Assembly: GCA_025331125.1 (NCBI GenBank)
Contig: JAOALB010000016.1
Span: 186,001-250,000, forward strand
DNA from: Mycogone perniciosa
Taxonomy: Eukaryota; Ascomycota; Sordariomycetes; Hypocreales; Hypocreaceae
Length of the DNA: 64,000 nt
Reading direction: 5' to 3'
In this document: positions 11,798 through 22,104 of the stretch, piece by piece
How the letters are laid out: each line of letters begins with the position of its first letter
Position numbering within the stretch: position 1 is the stretch's first letter
Translations under genes and position numbers: made by a program
Notes under the pieces: model-generated
Told to the model about the DNA's origin: nothing
Seen by the model: only the letters and a program-made list of their open reading frames with translations
The model's database searches: none

Positions 11798-12725
11798 TTA
11801 GCTCGACGGCGCCCCTCCTCCTTCTGGCTTCACATCCACATTAGCCTGTCTTGACTCGGCAGCTAACTGATTGACGATGGGCCCTAGAGCCGCATTGGCA
11901 CCATGGACATCCCCCACGGCGACTTCGAGAGCTTGCAGCAGGGCATCGATTTCGGAGCGCTGATGCTGGATTTGTTCGTAGAGGATGGCGTTGTGGGACT
12001 GGAAGGTTTGGAGGCGGGCGTTGAGGTTGGATTGGTGAGAGGTTAGGGAGGGAGTGAGGTGGGCGGTTATGATGGCTGATGCAGGGAGGAGGTGAGGCCT
12101 AGTCATTGCGACGTGGTTAGTGACGTGACGAAGGAGAAGAGAGGGAGAGAGGAGGCACGTACGGTGTTGGCTCTGGACCGGAGGAGGTGGTACGACGATG
12201 AGAGGCATCGCCGATGAGGGTTTCGAGTTCATTCAGTTTGGGGATGACTTGTCGTTGGAGCATGATGGCCTCAAACTCTTTCTATCCAGCCAGCATTGTC
12301 AGTCTCCTCTTCCCACCATGCCCAAAAATAGTGTGTAATGAAGAAAAGAAGAGAAAAAAAAAACCTACTTCGCACTTTTCGCCTAGTTTTTCCACCATTT
12401 GCGCTTGCACTTGCTTCAGCACCGGCTCTGCCCTCTTGGCCACTGTGGGATAGCACGCGGCGAAGTTGTCCCATTTCAGCTTTCCGAGCGTGCGCTTGAG
12501 ACTGTGTTCGTAGAGTTGGAGGAGACGAGTTGCGCGCGGGCCGGGGGTGTGACGCTGAGGGGGGGGAGGCGATTCCGGAGCTTCAGCCTCTTCAGCTTCA
12601 GCTTCTGCGTCTTGTCGCTGTGTGTCGTTGTCTGCTGTGGGTGGTGGTGCTGCTTCGTCGGTTTGCATGGGAGTGTCGTCTGTGGCTGATGTTTGTGATG
12701 CGGGTGATGGGTCTGGGGCGGCCAT
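11798..12725 (-). CDS. nnf1: Kinetochore MIND complex subunit Nnf1/PMF1
   Basis: Minus-strand exons 12369-12725, 12163-12281 and 11798-12098 join in frame to 258 residues. After a Pro/Glu-rich, disordered N-terminus (about 1-65), the Nnf1 signature appears: RATRLLQLYEHSLKRTL, FAACYPTVAKRAEPVL, then EKCEKEFEAIMLQRQVIPKL and ELETLI. The rest is long alpha-helix, consistent with the coiled-coil rods of the Mis12/MIND complex. Known role: Nnf1 pairs with Mtw1/Mis12 and links centromeric chromatin to the Ndc80 complex. Donors are GTAGGT and GTACGT. The tail after about residue 235 is Gly/Ser-rich and not conserved in style. Confidence 0.85.
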
Positions 12726-13650
12726 TGCGTGTAGACACTGAGACGGAGGAATGAATATGGGAACAGGAATTCAATTGCTTATCGTAGGGATATTGGTATA
12801 GTATAGCAAATGTTGGAGCGCGTGTCGAGAATCGCGGGGAGACGCGACGTGGGGTTGACTTGACGTTGAATTAGCATTGGAAGCACGTGATGATGACGGA
12901 GGAGGAGGAGGCCAGTGCCTTGTAGTAAATGTCATCAGACTCCAAACCATCACAATGCCGAGAACAATCAAGGAAATAGTTATACCAGTACCAGTATTTA
13001 ACCCTGGAGAATAATATTGCTTTAATTTGCCATGTCTTGATTGATTAAGCTGCGGTTTGATATGAGATAGCTATGCCACTCCGCAGAGAGAGAACTGTTA
13101 GAGCTGGCTGGCACGATAAGCTTGTTCCTCCTGGACTTGAACACGCTCGAAAGTTGTAGTAACTCCAGGTCAGATTTTCGAAAAATTCCTACGGGTTTGA
13201 TCAATTTTCGAAACTGGCTCCGGGCATATCCAAGTCCAGGTATTGCGCACTCACTCTGCCAGGCGGCCAGGTCGAGATTTCAAACAAGTCCAATTCCTTG
13301 TTGTTATCCCGATTCAGACGGTCTAATGTGTCTGAGGTAACAATTGAGAAAGGACGTGTCAAAAGCTCTTGTGGGATATCCCCCCTCTTGTTTTGTTAAA
13401 GAAACAAGTGTTGTGCTGTAAACCCTGCCTCCGTTGAGGGCCCATCTGATGCTTCCAATCCTATCATGACCAAAACTCCATGCTTTTTCTCCCCCTTCAT
13501 CTCTTTCTCTGTCCCAGGTCTAAAGGGTATCGGTTCCCAACTCACACAGTCATATACACTCACTAATCATCATCATCGCCGTCATCGACTTTCTATACAC
13601 AGAGGCCAAGGCCAGCTCAAACCTCAGCCCGTGGAACTTGATTCCATCAA
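12726..13650. other. Intergenic, upstream of nnf1
   Basis: Spacer between two minus-strand genes: nnf1 promoter and 3' region of the CCDC90-family gene. No open frame here looks coding. Confidence 0.45.
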
Positions 13651-14507
13651 TCAACTCGCCGCTAAGATAGCCGCTGCATCGGGTGCGGAGCTGCGATCAG
13701 CCTTGCCACCATTCCTCCTCAAATCCTCCTCTTCTTTCTTCTTGCGGTCCGCCTCCCTCTGATGCTCATGGCTGACGTATGTAGCGTAGCGTATCGTCCC
13801 CAGAGTCAAGATTGCCATGAAGATGATGCCTAGGACTGATCGCCGGATGAGGATCCACCGCACGCCTTCAATCTCTGACTTGGAGTCACTGCTGAGCATG
13901 ATGCTCATCTTGTAATTGATTTTTTGAATCTGCACCGTGTCAGGACTATGAGCGGCGGCAGCGCCGGGGGCGGGTGGTGGAGGGGAGATATAGATATCAA
14001 GAGACTTACAGCGCTCTCTACTGCCTTTTGCTCCTCCCTGACGACCATCTTTCGGTCATTGAATAGTCCCCGCACGTTGTCAGTCAATGTGAGCAGCTCC
14101 TGGTTCAGCGTCTGCGTCAGGATATCAACCTCATGCTGCAGATGCGTCCGCTGCTGCCGCATCTGCTCGTCCTGTATCCGTCGATTGTTCTTAATCTCGG
14201 CACTCAATTCAGAGCACGCCGCAGAGAACAGATAGGACTCCTATTATGTCTCAGTATCAGCCGACATGCCATCTTTCAGTTTGGACGTGGTGAGACGAGG
14301 GATACCCACATTCTCTACATCACTCTTGCTGACCAGCCTCGCCTGTGCCATGTCTAGGTTGTGCGCTAGAATGCCCCTGATAGCCTTCATCATCGTTATG
14401 GCCTGATCGTTTGAATAGCTTCCCTCCTGTAGCTCCTTGACAAGAGAATAGCTGTCAAAGTGATGGACATATTTCGGCAGCAAGAAGGCAGGTGGTTGCT
14501 GCTGTGG

Positions 14508-14575
<68 letters not shown>

Positions 14576-15158
14576 GCTGCGGCGGCGGCGGCGGCTGCTG
14601 CTGCGGAACGCTCTCGGGGGCGCCCATGTAAAAGACCGTCTCGGGACCGTCCTTGGCTTGCCGACGCCCCTCAGCATGCTTAACCGAAGCACTTGCGTCT
14701 GGATCATTTGAATCGACCTGCTGGGTCTGACCCGGCGGGCTGGCGATAGGATCGGTACTTGTCGGCTCCTGAGACTCTACTTGCTCCTCTTGTTGTGTGG
14801 GGACCGCTGCCTCGGTCTCAGGTGCATCTTTAGTCACCTCCTGCGCATCTTTCTGGTCCGCATGTTGGAAATATAGCTTGCCGATCTCGGTCTTGGGTTG
14901 GTCGTCCTGTGGCTTCGCATCCGGGGTCTTTGCGGACGGTTCCTGCGGTTGCTGTTGCTTCTCCCAATCAGCCGGCTCAACCGCCTTTCCATGCCTCTTC
15001 GCAAACAAACTGTTCGGCCTCGTGCCCAATCCCCTCACAGCACTGCCGCCAGCAGCCTCAACCGCTCCGCTCCACGACGGGACGCTGCCCCTCGCAGCCG
15101 CAGCACGCAGCAGGTGTGGGTACAGGAACGTCAGTCTGCCAGTGGCCATTGCGGGCAA
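13651..15158 (-). CDS. Mitochondrial inner-membrane CCDC90/MCUR1-family protein (DUF1640)
   Basis: Minus-strand exons 14310-15158, 14010-14240 and 13651-13929 join in frame to 452 residues. The N-terminus is basic and Ala/Arg-rich (LLRAAAARGSV), as in a mitochondrial presequence. Residues about 30-190 are low complexity, followed by PPPPP and an uninterrupted run of about 24 glutamines, 23 of them coded by CAA. The DUF1640 core begins at FDSYSLVKELQEGSYSNDQA and continues with the coiled coil around ELSAEIKNNRRIQDEQMR and REEQKAVESA, then KSEIEGVRW and one membrane segment LGIIFMAILTLGTIRY, ending with a charged Lys/Glu tail. Relatives include yeast Fmp32 and human MCUR1/CCDC90B. The last intron has a CTGAC branch site. 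Exact molecular role is not inferable. Confidence 0.86.
14508..14576. repeat. (TTG/CAA)23 coding microsatellite
   Basis: A perfect trinucleotide run coding polyglutamine on the minus strand inside the CCDC90-family gene. It is followed by CTG and then a CGG/GGC proline-coding run. The antisense leucine and valine frames are artefacts of the repeat. Confidence 0.95.
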
Positions 15159-15650
15159 CCATGTCAGACGATGGCAGGGCTGTCGCGTCGCGTCGTCGGA
15201 TATCCAAAGCGATCGCTTTTGGCGGATTCATGGGGAGTGATGGTATTGTAGAGTATTTGGAGGTCGTTTTGTGTGGGACGACATGGTGTTGTTCCGCAAA
15301 ATGGCTATCGTCGGATGAAGTGCGAAGTCGGCGCAAAGGAGCTCGAGGTCATTTAGCGCACGCTGAAATGTTGACCCGTTCGTTTCGTCATAGAGCCGGA
15401 ATACTGTACTCCGTACCACTACGTACTTTGTGCATCCACTCCACAATTATATGTAATGCATGGATCACGAGATATCACAACACAGTACAACCCTGTCCGT
15501 TCAGACGCACCTCATTTCCTCGCCGCCCCCATAGTCCAGCTGTATCTCTCATTGGTGATATCTGTTATTGCATGCATCGGGCTTACATTCGCCAGCATAC
15601 AAAAAGCGGTCACACCCAACAAGGCCTGACCTAGTCCAATAACAAGCATC

Positions 15651-15667
15651 TACGAAGTACGAAGTAC
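15651..15667. repeat. TACGAAGTACGAAGTAC motif block
   Basis: Two overlapping copies of the dispersed motif in an intergenic spacer. Confidence 0.6.
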
Positions 15668-16036
15668 AACGTATCTATACAGAGGATGGAGCATGTTGTG
15701 TTGTACAGACGTAACGGATACTCTACTCGAATCACGCACATAGCAAACCAATCAGCTGGCCCCATCCAAGCTCATCAAAATTTAAATGTCCCATTTCTAC
15801 AAGTTCTATGGACATGCCCTCAGACCCAGATAACCACTCCTCGCACACCCAAAGATAAAATACAGATTCATCCCTGTTACCCGAATGTACCCATCGCTGC
15901 CCGGTTCCAAATTTGCTTTTCCCTCACCCGCCGGTCCATTACTTGCGAAGCTTAGAACAACCGCTGGAAAGGAGTGACCAAGTAGGTAGAAAAGCCGAAG
16001 AAGCCGAGAATAAAATGAAAAACCCCCATGTTCCCC

Positions 16037-16038
16037 AA

Positions 16039-16089
<51 letters not shown>
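16037..16089. repeat. (AAAT)n microsatellite
   Basis: About thirteen uninterrupted tetranucleotide units, in the 3' flank of the PUF gene. Confidence 0.95.
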
Positions 16090-16090
<1 letters not shown>

Positions 16091-16465
16091 CCCATTTTTT
16101 GTTTCGTTATCCGTTAAAATGCCAACTTGGTTGAGGCAATCAAATGGCCATTGTCAATTTCGACTCGTTCGTTCTGACAAATATCCAGAAACGACATATA
16201 ATGCGTGGTCATCCTGGTGACTGGGAGCACCCAAGCGTTGTCTCGGTTCCCATTCGCTGTATTAGAAAAATGTATGCGTATGATGTGATGAGTATACTGT
16301 CCCGTGAAATGTTTGGTGATCTATGTTGATTCCACCCCTCACTAGATCGGTAAGCGATTCCATAGGTGAGCCGATAGGTCAAGGGGTTGTCGTCATAATA
16401 CATATGTTGAAAGTAACGACTGTGCTGTAGAGATATTGCCGAGGCATCAGGAATGCTGTGTCGTT

Positions 16466-19124
16466 CTAAGCTTCTTCATCCTGAACCTGCAGTGTGATCC
16501 TGTCGGTAATTTTGCTAGGCGCTTTCGGTTTGTCATCAGACAGAATACCAATGGCACTGGCATGCGTGCTTGGTGGGCTGCTGCTCTGGGGGCTGTTGGG
16601 CTCGTCGGTCAGGAGGGGAGTTTCAGCCACTGAGCTCGTGTCCGATTGAGCTTGTTCGCTCTTGGTGCCTAGTCCGAGGAGCTTCTCCAATGCCTGAAGC
16701 TGCCTCGAGGCTCCATTCTTTTTGAGGGTGAAGAATTGAGGCTTGATATCTTCAACCAGGGTTTCGCGTTCGACTCCCTGAAGCTGACCCAGCAGCTTTT
16801 CTACTCATAGTTAGTATCCAATAAATTGGCTTGCATCATCTGCATTGGATTGCAACTTACGAATGACATAGTTGCCGTATTGGTCCCTCATCATCTGCTG
16901 CAAAGGGTTGTTTCCATCACTTCCAGCCGTCGTAAGCTGCTCCCGAATGGTGGTGCGTTGCCCGGGTGTTCCATGTTCGATGCACTTTTCCACCACATTC
17001 GATGCGAATTTGTGCTTCGACAGAGTGAGTAACTGGGCCATAACCAACTGGATGATCCTCTCCCGATCCTCCGGCATGCCGTTCTGAATGACATGCTGCG
17101 CAACGTAGTTGCCATATTGGTCAGTTATCAAGATCTGGGCAGAAGCGTGCAGCTCGCCCATAATTTCCGCCTTATCGGCCTCGGTACCATGTTCAAGCAT
17201 GCGCTGAATGACTCGGCAGCCATACGTATGAGAGGCAAGCGGCGTCACCTGCCCACGGATCGTGTTCATGATAAAATCGATGTACTGTCTAGGGACAAGC
17301 TCGATAATTTTCTGTACGACGTGGTTGCCGTTTTGGTCCTTGATGACTCTGAGGATTTCGGGCTCCAGCTCTTTGGTCAGCTCGGCCTGCTGCTCTACCA
17401 AGACATGCTCCAGTGCCTAAAAAGAGAAGGCGAATAGCGTTAGTCAAAATATATCAAAACGAATACAAATTGATCATAAGAGAACTCACCTTTTGAACCA
17501 CCCGACATGCGTAGACCTGGACAGACAGGTCGACAACCTTGCCCTTCATCTTCTCCGCCAGAATCTTCTTTTGGAGTTGGTTTCCATGTTCGAAGAACTT
17601 CTGAACGACGTAGTTTCCAAAGACATCCTTCATCAGTTGGATTGCATTTGGCTCAATCTCACAAAATACCTGCTGTTTTTCATCGCTGTTGGCAGTCTCC
17701 AATTTTTGCTGGATGAACCTCGAGCCGTGTTGGTCCCCACTGAACTCTACGACATGGTTGTAGATATCCCTAAGCTCGTATCGCTTGCTCGACTTGTTGC
17801 TCAGTCGGAACTCGTCAAGTAGAACACTGCGCATGCCTTTGCCTGGATCTTGGTCCCTGGTTGGTCTGACAGGCGGGAGTGCAGGGCTGAGGGAAGGGCC
17901 GAGGGAATATGCCGGATGAATGGCTGCAAGGTTATAGCCAGAGAGCATGGGATGGCGGGGGCTCTGAACATATGGATCGGGGAAAGAGGGTGAGTACGGA
18001 GGCGGGAAGCCGGTATATGGATACTGGTTTGGGTAGAACTGGGGGTAGTTGGCAAACTGCTGAGACGATGATCTCCGATCATACTCGGCCGTCCTGGGAT
18101 CCCGAGACGATGGCCTCGACATCCAAGAATCTGGAGTAACGGTGAAGCCCCTTGGGCTGCTGTTGCCTGTCTCCAGTCGATAACTAGGCGCTGGTGAGAT
18201 TCTGTCAATCGACGGTCGCTTCATAGTCGATATGTGTGCTGGCAGGTGCTCAGGGTTGAATTCCAAGCCATTTCCAAATCTCGAGGCGCCGTTATCGCCT
18301 ATCCAAGGCTGAGAACCGGGGTTAAACTGGAAAGGTTGCGAGGCAGGGTTGAACATTTGGCCATTCGGGGAGTTCTCCAAGGCGAAGTGACGATAGCGGA
18401 ATGCAAGCTCTTCCTCGACCTGCTTGTTGAGATTGAATGCCCGTTGATTCGCCGACTGTGTTGGGAAGGAGATGGAGTGGTTGGATATCTGTCTTTGGGA
18501 ATGAATCGAGTTGCTGGGCGTGTGGCCAGTATGGTAGAGTTCTGCGAAAGCTGGAGAGCCCTGGGAGTGTCGCGAAGGCGGCAGACTCGCTTCTCGTGAG
18601 GGTGCAAAGGCTGAGATAGAGTCCATGTATGCCGCATCTTGAGCGCCTCGCTTCTGTGACTGAAATGCGGATCCATAGACTTCGGGCTCGTCCTGGAAGT
18701 TGTTAACGCTAAAGTTTCCTTTCTTCATGCCAATCGCGGCATGATGATGATCGTAGTAGGCAGAGCTGTTTGAAATGCCTCCATCTCGAATTCGACCGGG
18801 TGAGTTGGAAACAGAGCGAGAAGGATTCTCGGGGTTCCAGGGATTAGTGCCCCAGACATCGGCCTCGGAGTTTGCGTTGAGGGCACTGGAGCCAGTGGGA
18901 TTCTCGTCGGAATCTGCGTCGCCATCGTCAGTATTCTCGCGCTGGCAACGGGCGCTGGCGCAATCGACCACGGCCCAGGATGCATGGCAACACAACACAC
19001 CTTTGGAGCCGATGGATCGCTGGGGAAAGGATGACGTCCAGATGTTCTTATTAGGGTACAGGTTGGAGCCAGGGAAGCCCGAGCCCTTGGGCTGCTGAGG
19101 CTTGTCAGTAGTTCCAGAGGGCAT
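16466..19124 (-). CDS. Pumilio-family RNA-binding protein
   Basis: Minus-strand exons 19001-19124, 17490-18913, 16861-17416 and 16466-16800 join in frame to 812 residues. The first about 470 residues are Ser/Pro/Asn-rich and disordered. The C-terminal third carries the PUF repeats, recognisable by their helix-2 signatures GSRFIQQKLE, GNYVVQKFFE, ACRVVQK, GNHVVQKIIE, GCRVIQRMLE, GNYVAQHVIQ, SNVVEKCIE and GNYVIQKLL, i.e. eight repeats. Known role: PUF proteins bind specific 3' UTR sequences and control mRNA decay and translation. The chosen ATG (MPSGTTDKPQQPKG) follows an apparent 5' UTR intron acceptor at about 19152. Intron 1 (18914-19000, 87 bp) is inferred: it has TACTGAC and GACGCAG, and its length is a multiple of three with no stop, so retention would keep the frame. 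Confidence 0.9.
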
Positions 19125-21486
19125 GGCGAACTGGTATGCCCTCGGCCGCGTCTGAAGAGTAGAAGATGGACAAGTTAGCGATTGTGCGGCGGTCAGAGAG
19201 CGACACGGAACAAAATACTGAGATGGAGTTGGGTCGAGGACAAAGCGTGGGGAGAAAGTCGAATGGTCAGGCCCTTTGTGACCCGCCAAGAGCGAATCAA
19301 GCCTTGTTCCGCGCCTGCTAGTTTGGTGCAACCTTGAGACACAGAAACAGCCCCCCTCTGACGTCGTAGTTCCGCGCCAGGATCATCAGGCTGGGGGGGT
19401 GGGCGAGGAGTTGGGACTTGGGGTCTGGTGCTGTTGCAGGGTGCGGACGAAAAAGGGAGGGAAGAATATTGGTCTTCAACTCACTGCAGTGGCCATCATG
19501 GCGCGTGGATTTAAGCGGAGAGCGGAAGCGTTCGACCGGTTGCTTTAGTGGAAGATACTGTCCCAACAGGATTACTCCGGAGAGCGAATTTGCGCTATGT
19601 AAAATCCAAAAAAGGACCAGAAATAATACAGACCCAACAACGGGCGCCCAAGGAAGGGCCTGTTCAGCACGGACTCGTTACGGAGTGCTGGTTCGGAGTA
19701 GGCGGGATGGGGAGCGCCGGGGGTAGTTCAGGCGCTATAAAGATAGCCGATTTTGGGGCCTGGACCCTGTGCCTCGGGGGCTCCACGGGGATACGATAGC
19801 GCTACGGTACGGTGCGCAAGATACCTGCCAAGGAACCGACAGGCACCCAAACAAAAACGTCGCCTGTAGTAGGTATTGTACCTGTACTTGTACAGATGGA
19901 ATGTCTGAGGCGTGCGAATACGGTATCAACTGCCGGCTCGGTTGTTTCGATTTTTTTCGGCGCGAATTCGAGGTCTGCGATTCTAGTCAGAAGTCGGATC
20001 AGCTGAATGACGAGACGCATAATAACTGCAAATGAGGCCAAGCGCAACAGGGGAGTCGCCGCACAGTGGGCACGAGCTGGGATTGCGGAGGATGGAGGCA
20101 AAAAACGGGGCAGCAGCCTTTATTGTCGGTATAAGGCTGATGGCCAACCATTCGTTCAGGTGCAGGGGGGAGGAGAAGGATAAATAGAAGGCGTGTTGGG
20201 TATGCAAGGACATGGCCTCCAAAACGTGATGCTCCCCAGCCCAAGGCGGGTATTTTGCTCGCATTGTGATATGTTCGGTTAAACTCACCACACAAAGACA
20301 CAAACAAGGAGTGGGATTATTACGGGGAGAGTAAGAACAACCACCCGATTTAATAATCAGCCCTATGTACTATCGTCAGCCAGCGCGGATAGCGGCTCTG
20401 CGTGCTATCGAGAGGCGTGGCCACGGAAATTTCAGTCGGTAAGGACGGAATAAGCGGCAGATATTTGTCTGCTGGACGGGCTCGAGTAAGTACTGGCTAT
20501 ATCGGCATGTACAAAGTTGCGGACGAATGAATACAATGATTCTCGAGCGGACAAACGTGCGACAGGATCCGAAGATAAAAATGAGCTCAGAGAAATGCAG
20601 GAGAAAAATACGAGGAACAATGGCAATATGCTTCAACAGGTTAGGGTTGATGCAGGAGAATGTCCGGTGAGAGTTGAGTCCTGCAGTAGTGAGGATGGTG
20701 AGAACAGGATGTGCGAGGAAGGCAAATTGGGGCGAAAGCACTCGGGTGTGATGGGTTAGATGTAGGTCAGCCACGTCGAGGCGAGGAGTCTAGTCCGCAC
20801 GCAAATATGCGGCTTCGGAATGTATGTGTCAATGGCTGCCGTGCCCTCGAGTCCCTAGAGGCCTAGGGATAATATGCTCGAGGAATGATGGGCGAGACAG
20901 GCTGTATAATATCGAACAGGGAGGAGGCAAAAAAACACGAGGAATTGTGTAGAGCAGTGACAGTCAATAGGAGGATTGGGGGGATGAGGAGGGGAAGGAG
21001 GAGGAAAGCTAGTAAAAGAGCAGCAGAACCAAGAGCACAAGGGCTCGTGTTCAATACAGCGCGTTGCTTCTGCAGCACCTCCTCTCTCTCACTGTTGTTG
21101 CTGCTGCTGCTGCTGCTGCTGGCTATGCTTGCCAATGTGTCTGCCCGTCGTACGAAGTACAGCACAAGGGTGTAACGAAACAACAGAGGGTATTGGGCAG
21201 TTTCCGGTGTAAGAGGGCAATCAAATCGATACTACATGCCACTGCTCGTGCTGTCTGTCTGGTGCGGTGCGGTGCGCTGCGCTGCGAGGGCAGCGAGCAA
21301 CCGGCGCGCCAAGAGATGAGGGCAAGGGAACGAGAAATGCGGGACAAAGAACGGGGATGCGGATGCCAGTACAGAGTAGTACTAGCAGTAATAATAGTGG
21401 TATACAACCGTGCACCTACAAGTATGTAACGTTATCGAATGTGTTTCAAGACAAGGGCGAAGGGGAGGGAAATAGTATGGCTGCTT

Positions 21487-21487
21487 C

Positions 21488-21530
<43 letters not shown>
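21487..21530. repeat. (GCTT)n microsatellite
   Basis: About ten tandem GCTT units. The leucine/alanine-rich frames across it are repeat artefacts. Confidence 0.93.
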
Positions 21531-22080
21531 TCATGTGCTTGCACATGTGTTCGCTCCCTCGTGTCAGCCAAACGGTGAACCAGGCTGGTGGGTGTGTTCT
21601 TTTCTTTCTTTTCCTACCTAGGCATAACGAATACCAGGCCAAGCCGGGATAAGGCTGACCAAATCTTAAACGTGGAGTCTGGAGAGAATAGTGCACAACT
21701 ACCGAGATTTCGAAGGAGCCTCCGAGCTGCATTAGCATAGACGCCAGTGGATGACCCTAATGTCTATGGAAGGTTTGTCGGAGACCAGATCCGTCAGCAC
21801 TGGTCCTGTTTTTTTTTCTGTACGAGTACTTTTTTCTCACGCGACTCCGCCTGTTCAGAATTTTCCGTCAATACGGCCTCCTATTAGTGTTACTATGGAG
21901 CCCGATGATGAGACCAGGAGAAGGCTGTGAAATTACTCGTAAGAGAAACGGAGAGGTGGAGAGGCGGAGAGTCGGGCGCAAACCAATCTCAGGATCCGAC
22001 AGCAACTACGACCCTTGCCAAACATTCTCCTCGTATGGAGACATAGATATCCCGACGTCGTATGAGGAGGAGTAGTAGTA

Positions 22081-22104
22081 GTACTACTCCGTACTTCGTA
22101 CTTC
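22081..22104. repeat. GTACTACTCCGTACTTCGTA motif block
   Basis: Adjacent CCGTAC and TTCGTAC units of the dispersed motif, preceded by GGAGTAGTAGTA forming a partial inverted repeat. Confidence 0.55.

Larger units (their letters stand above)
15159..16465. other. Intergenic, contains motif blocks and an AAAT microsatellite
   Basis: Holds the promoter of the CCDC90-family gene and the 3' region of the PUF gene. TACGAAGTAC blocks are at about 15404-15430 and 15651-15667. No coding segment is supported. Confidence 0.45.

Noticed and set aside
14460..14711. Polyleucine and polyvaline plus-strand frames
   Set aside because: They are antisense translations of the CAA repeat inside the CCDC90-family gene.
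16037..16089. Tetranucleotide array considered as a CRISPR-like or regulatory array
   Set aside because: It is a simple AAAT microsatellite with no spacers; CRISPR arrays are not expected in a fungal nuclear genome.
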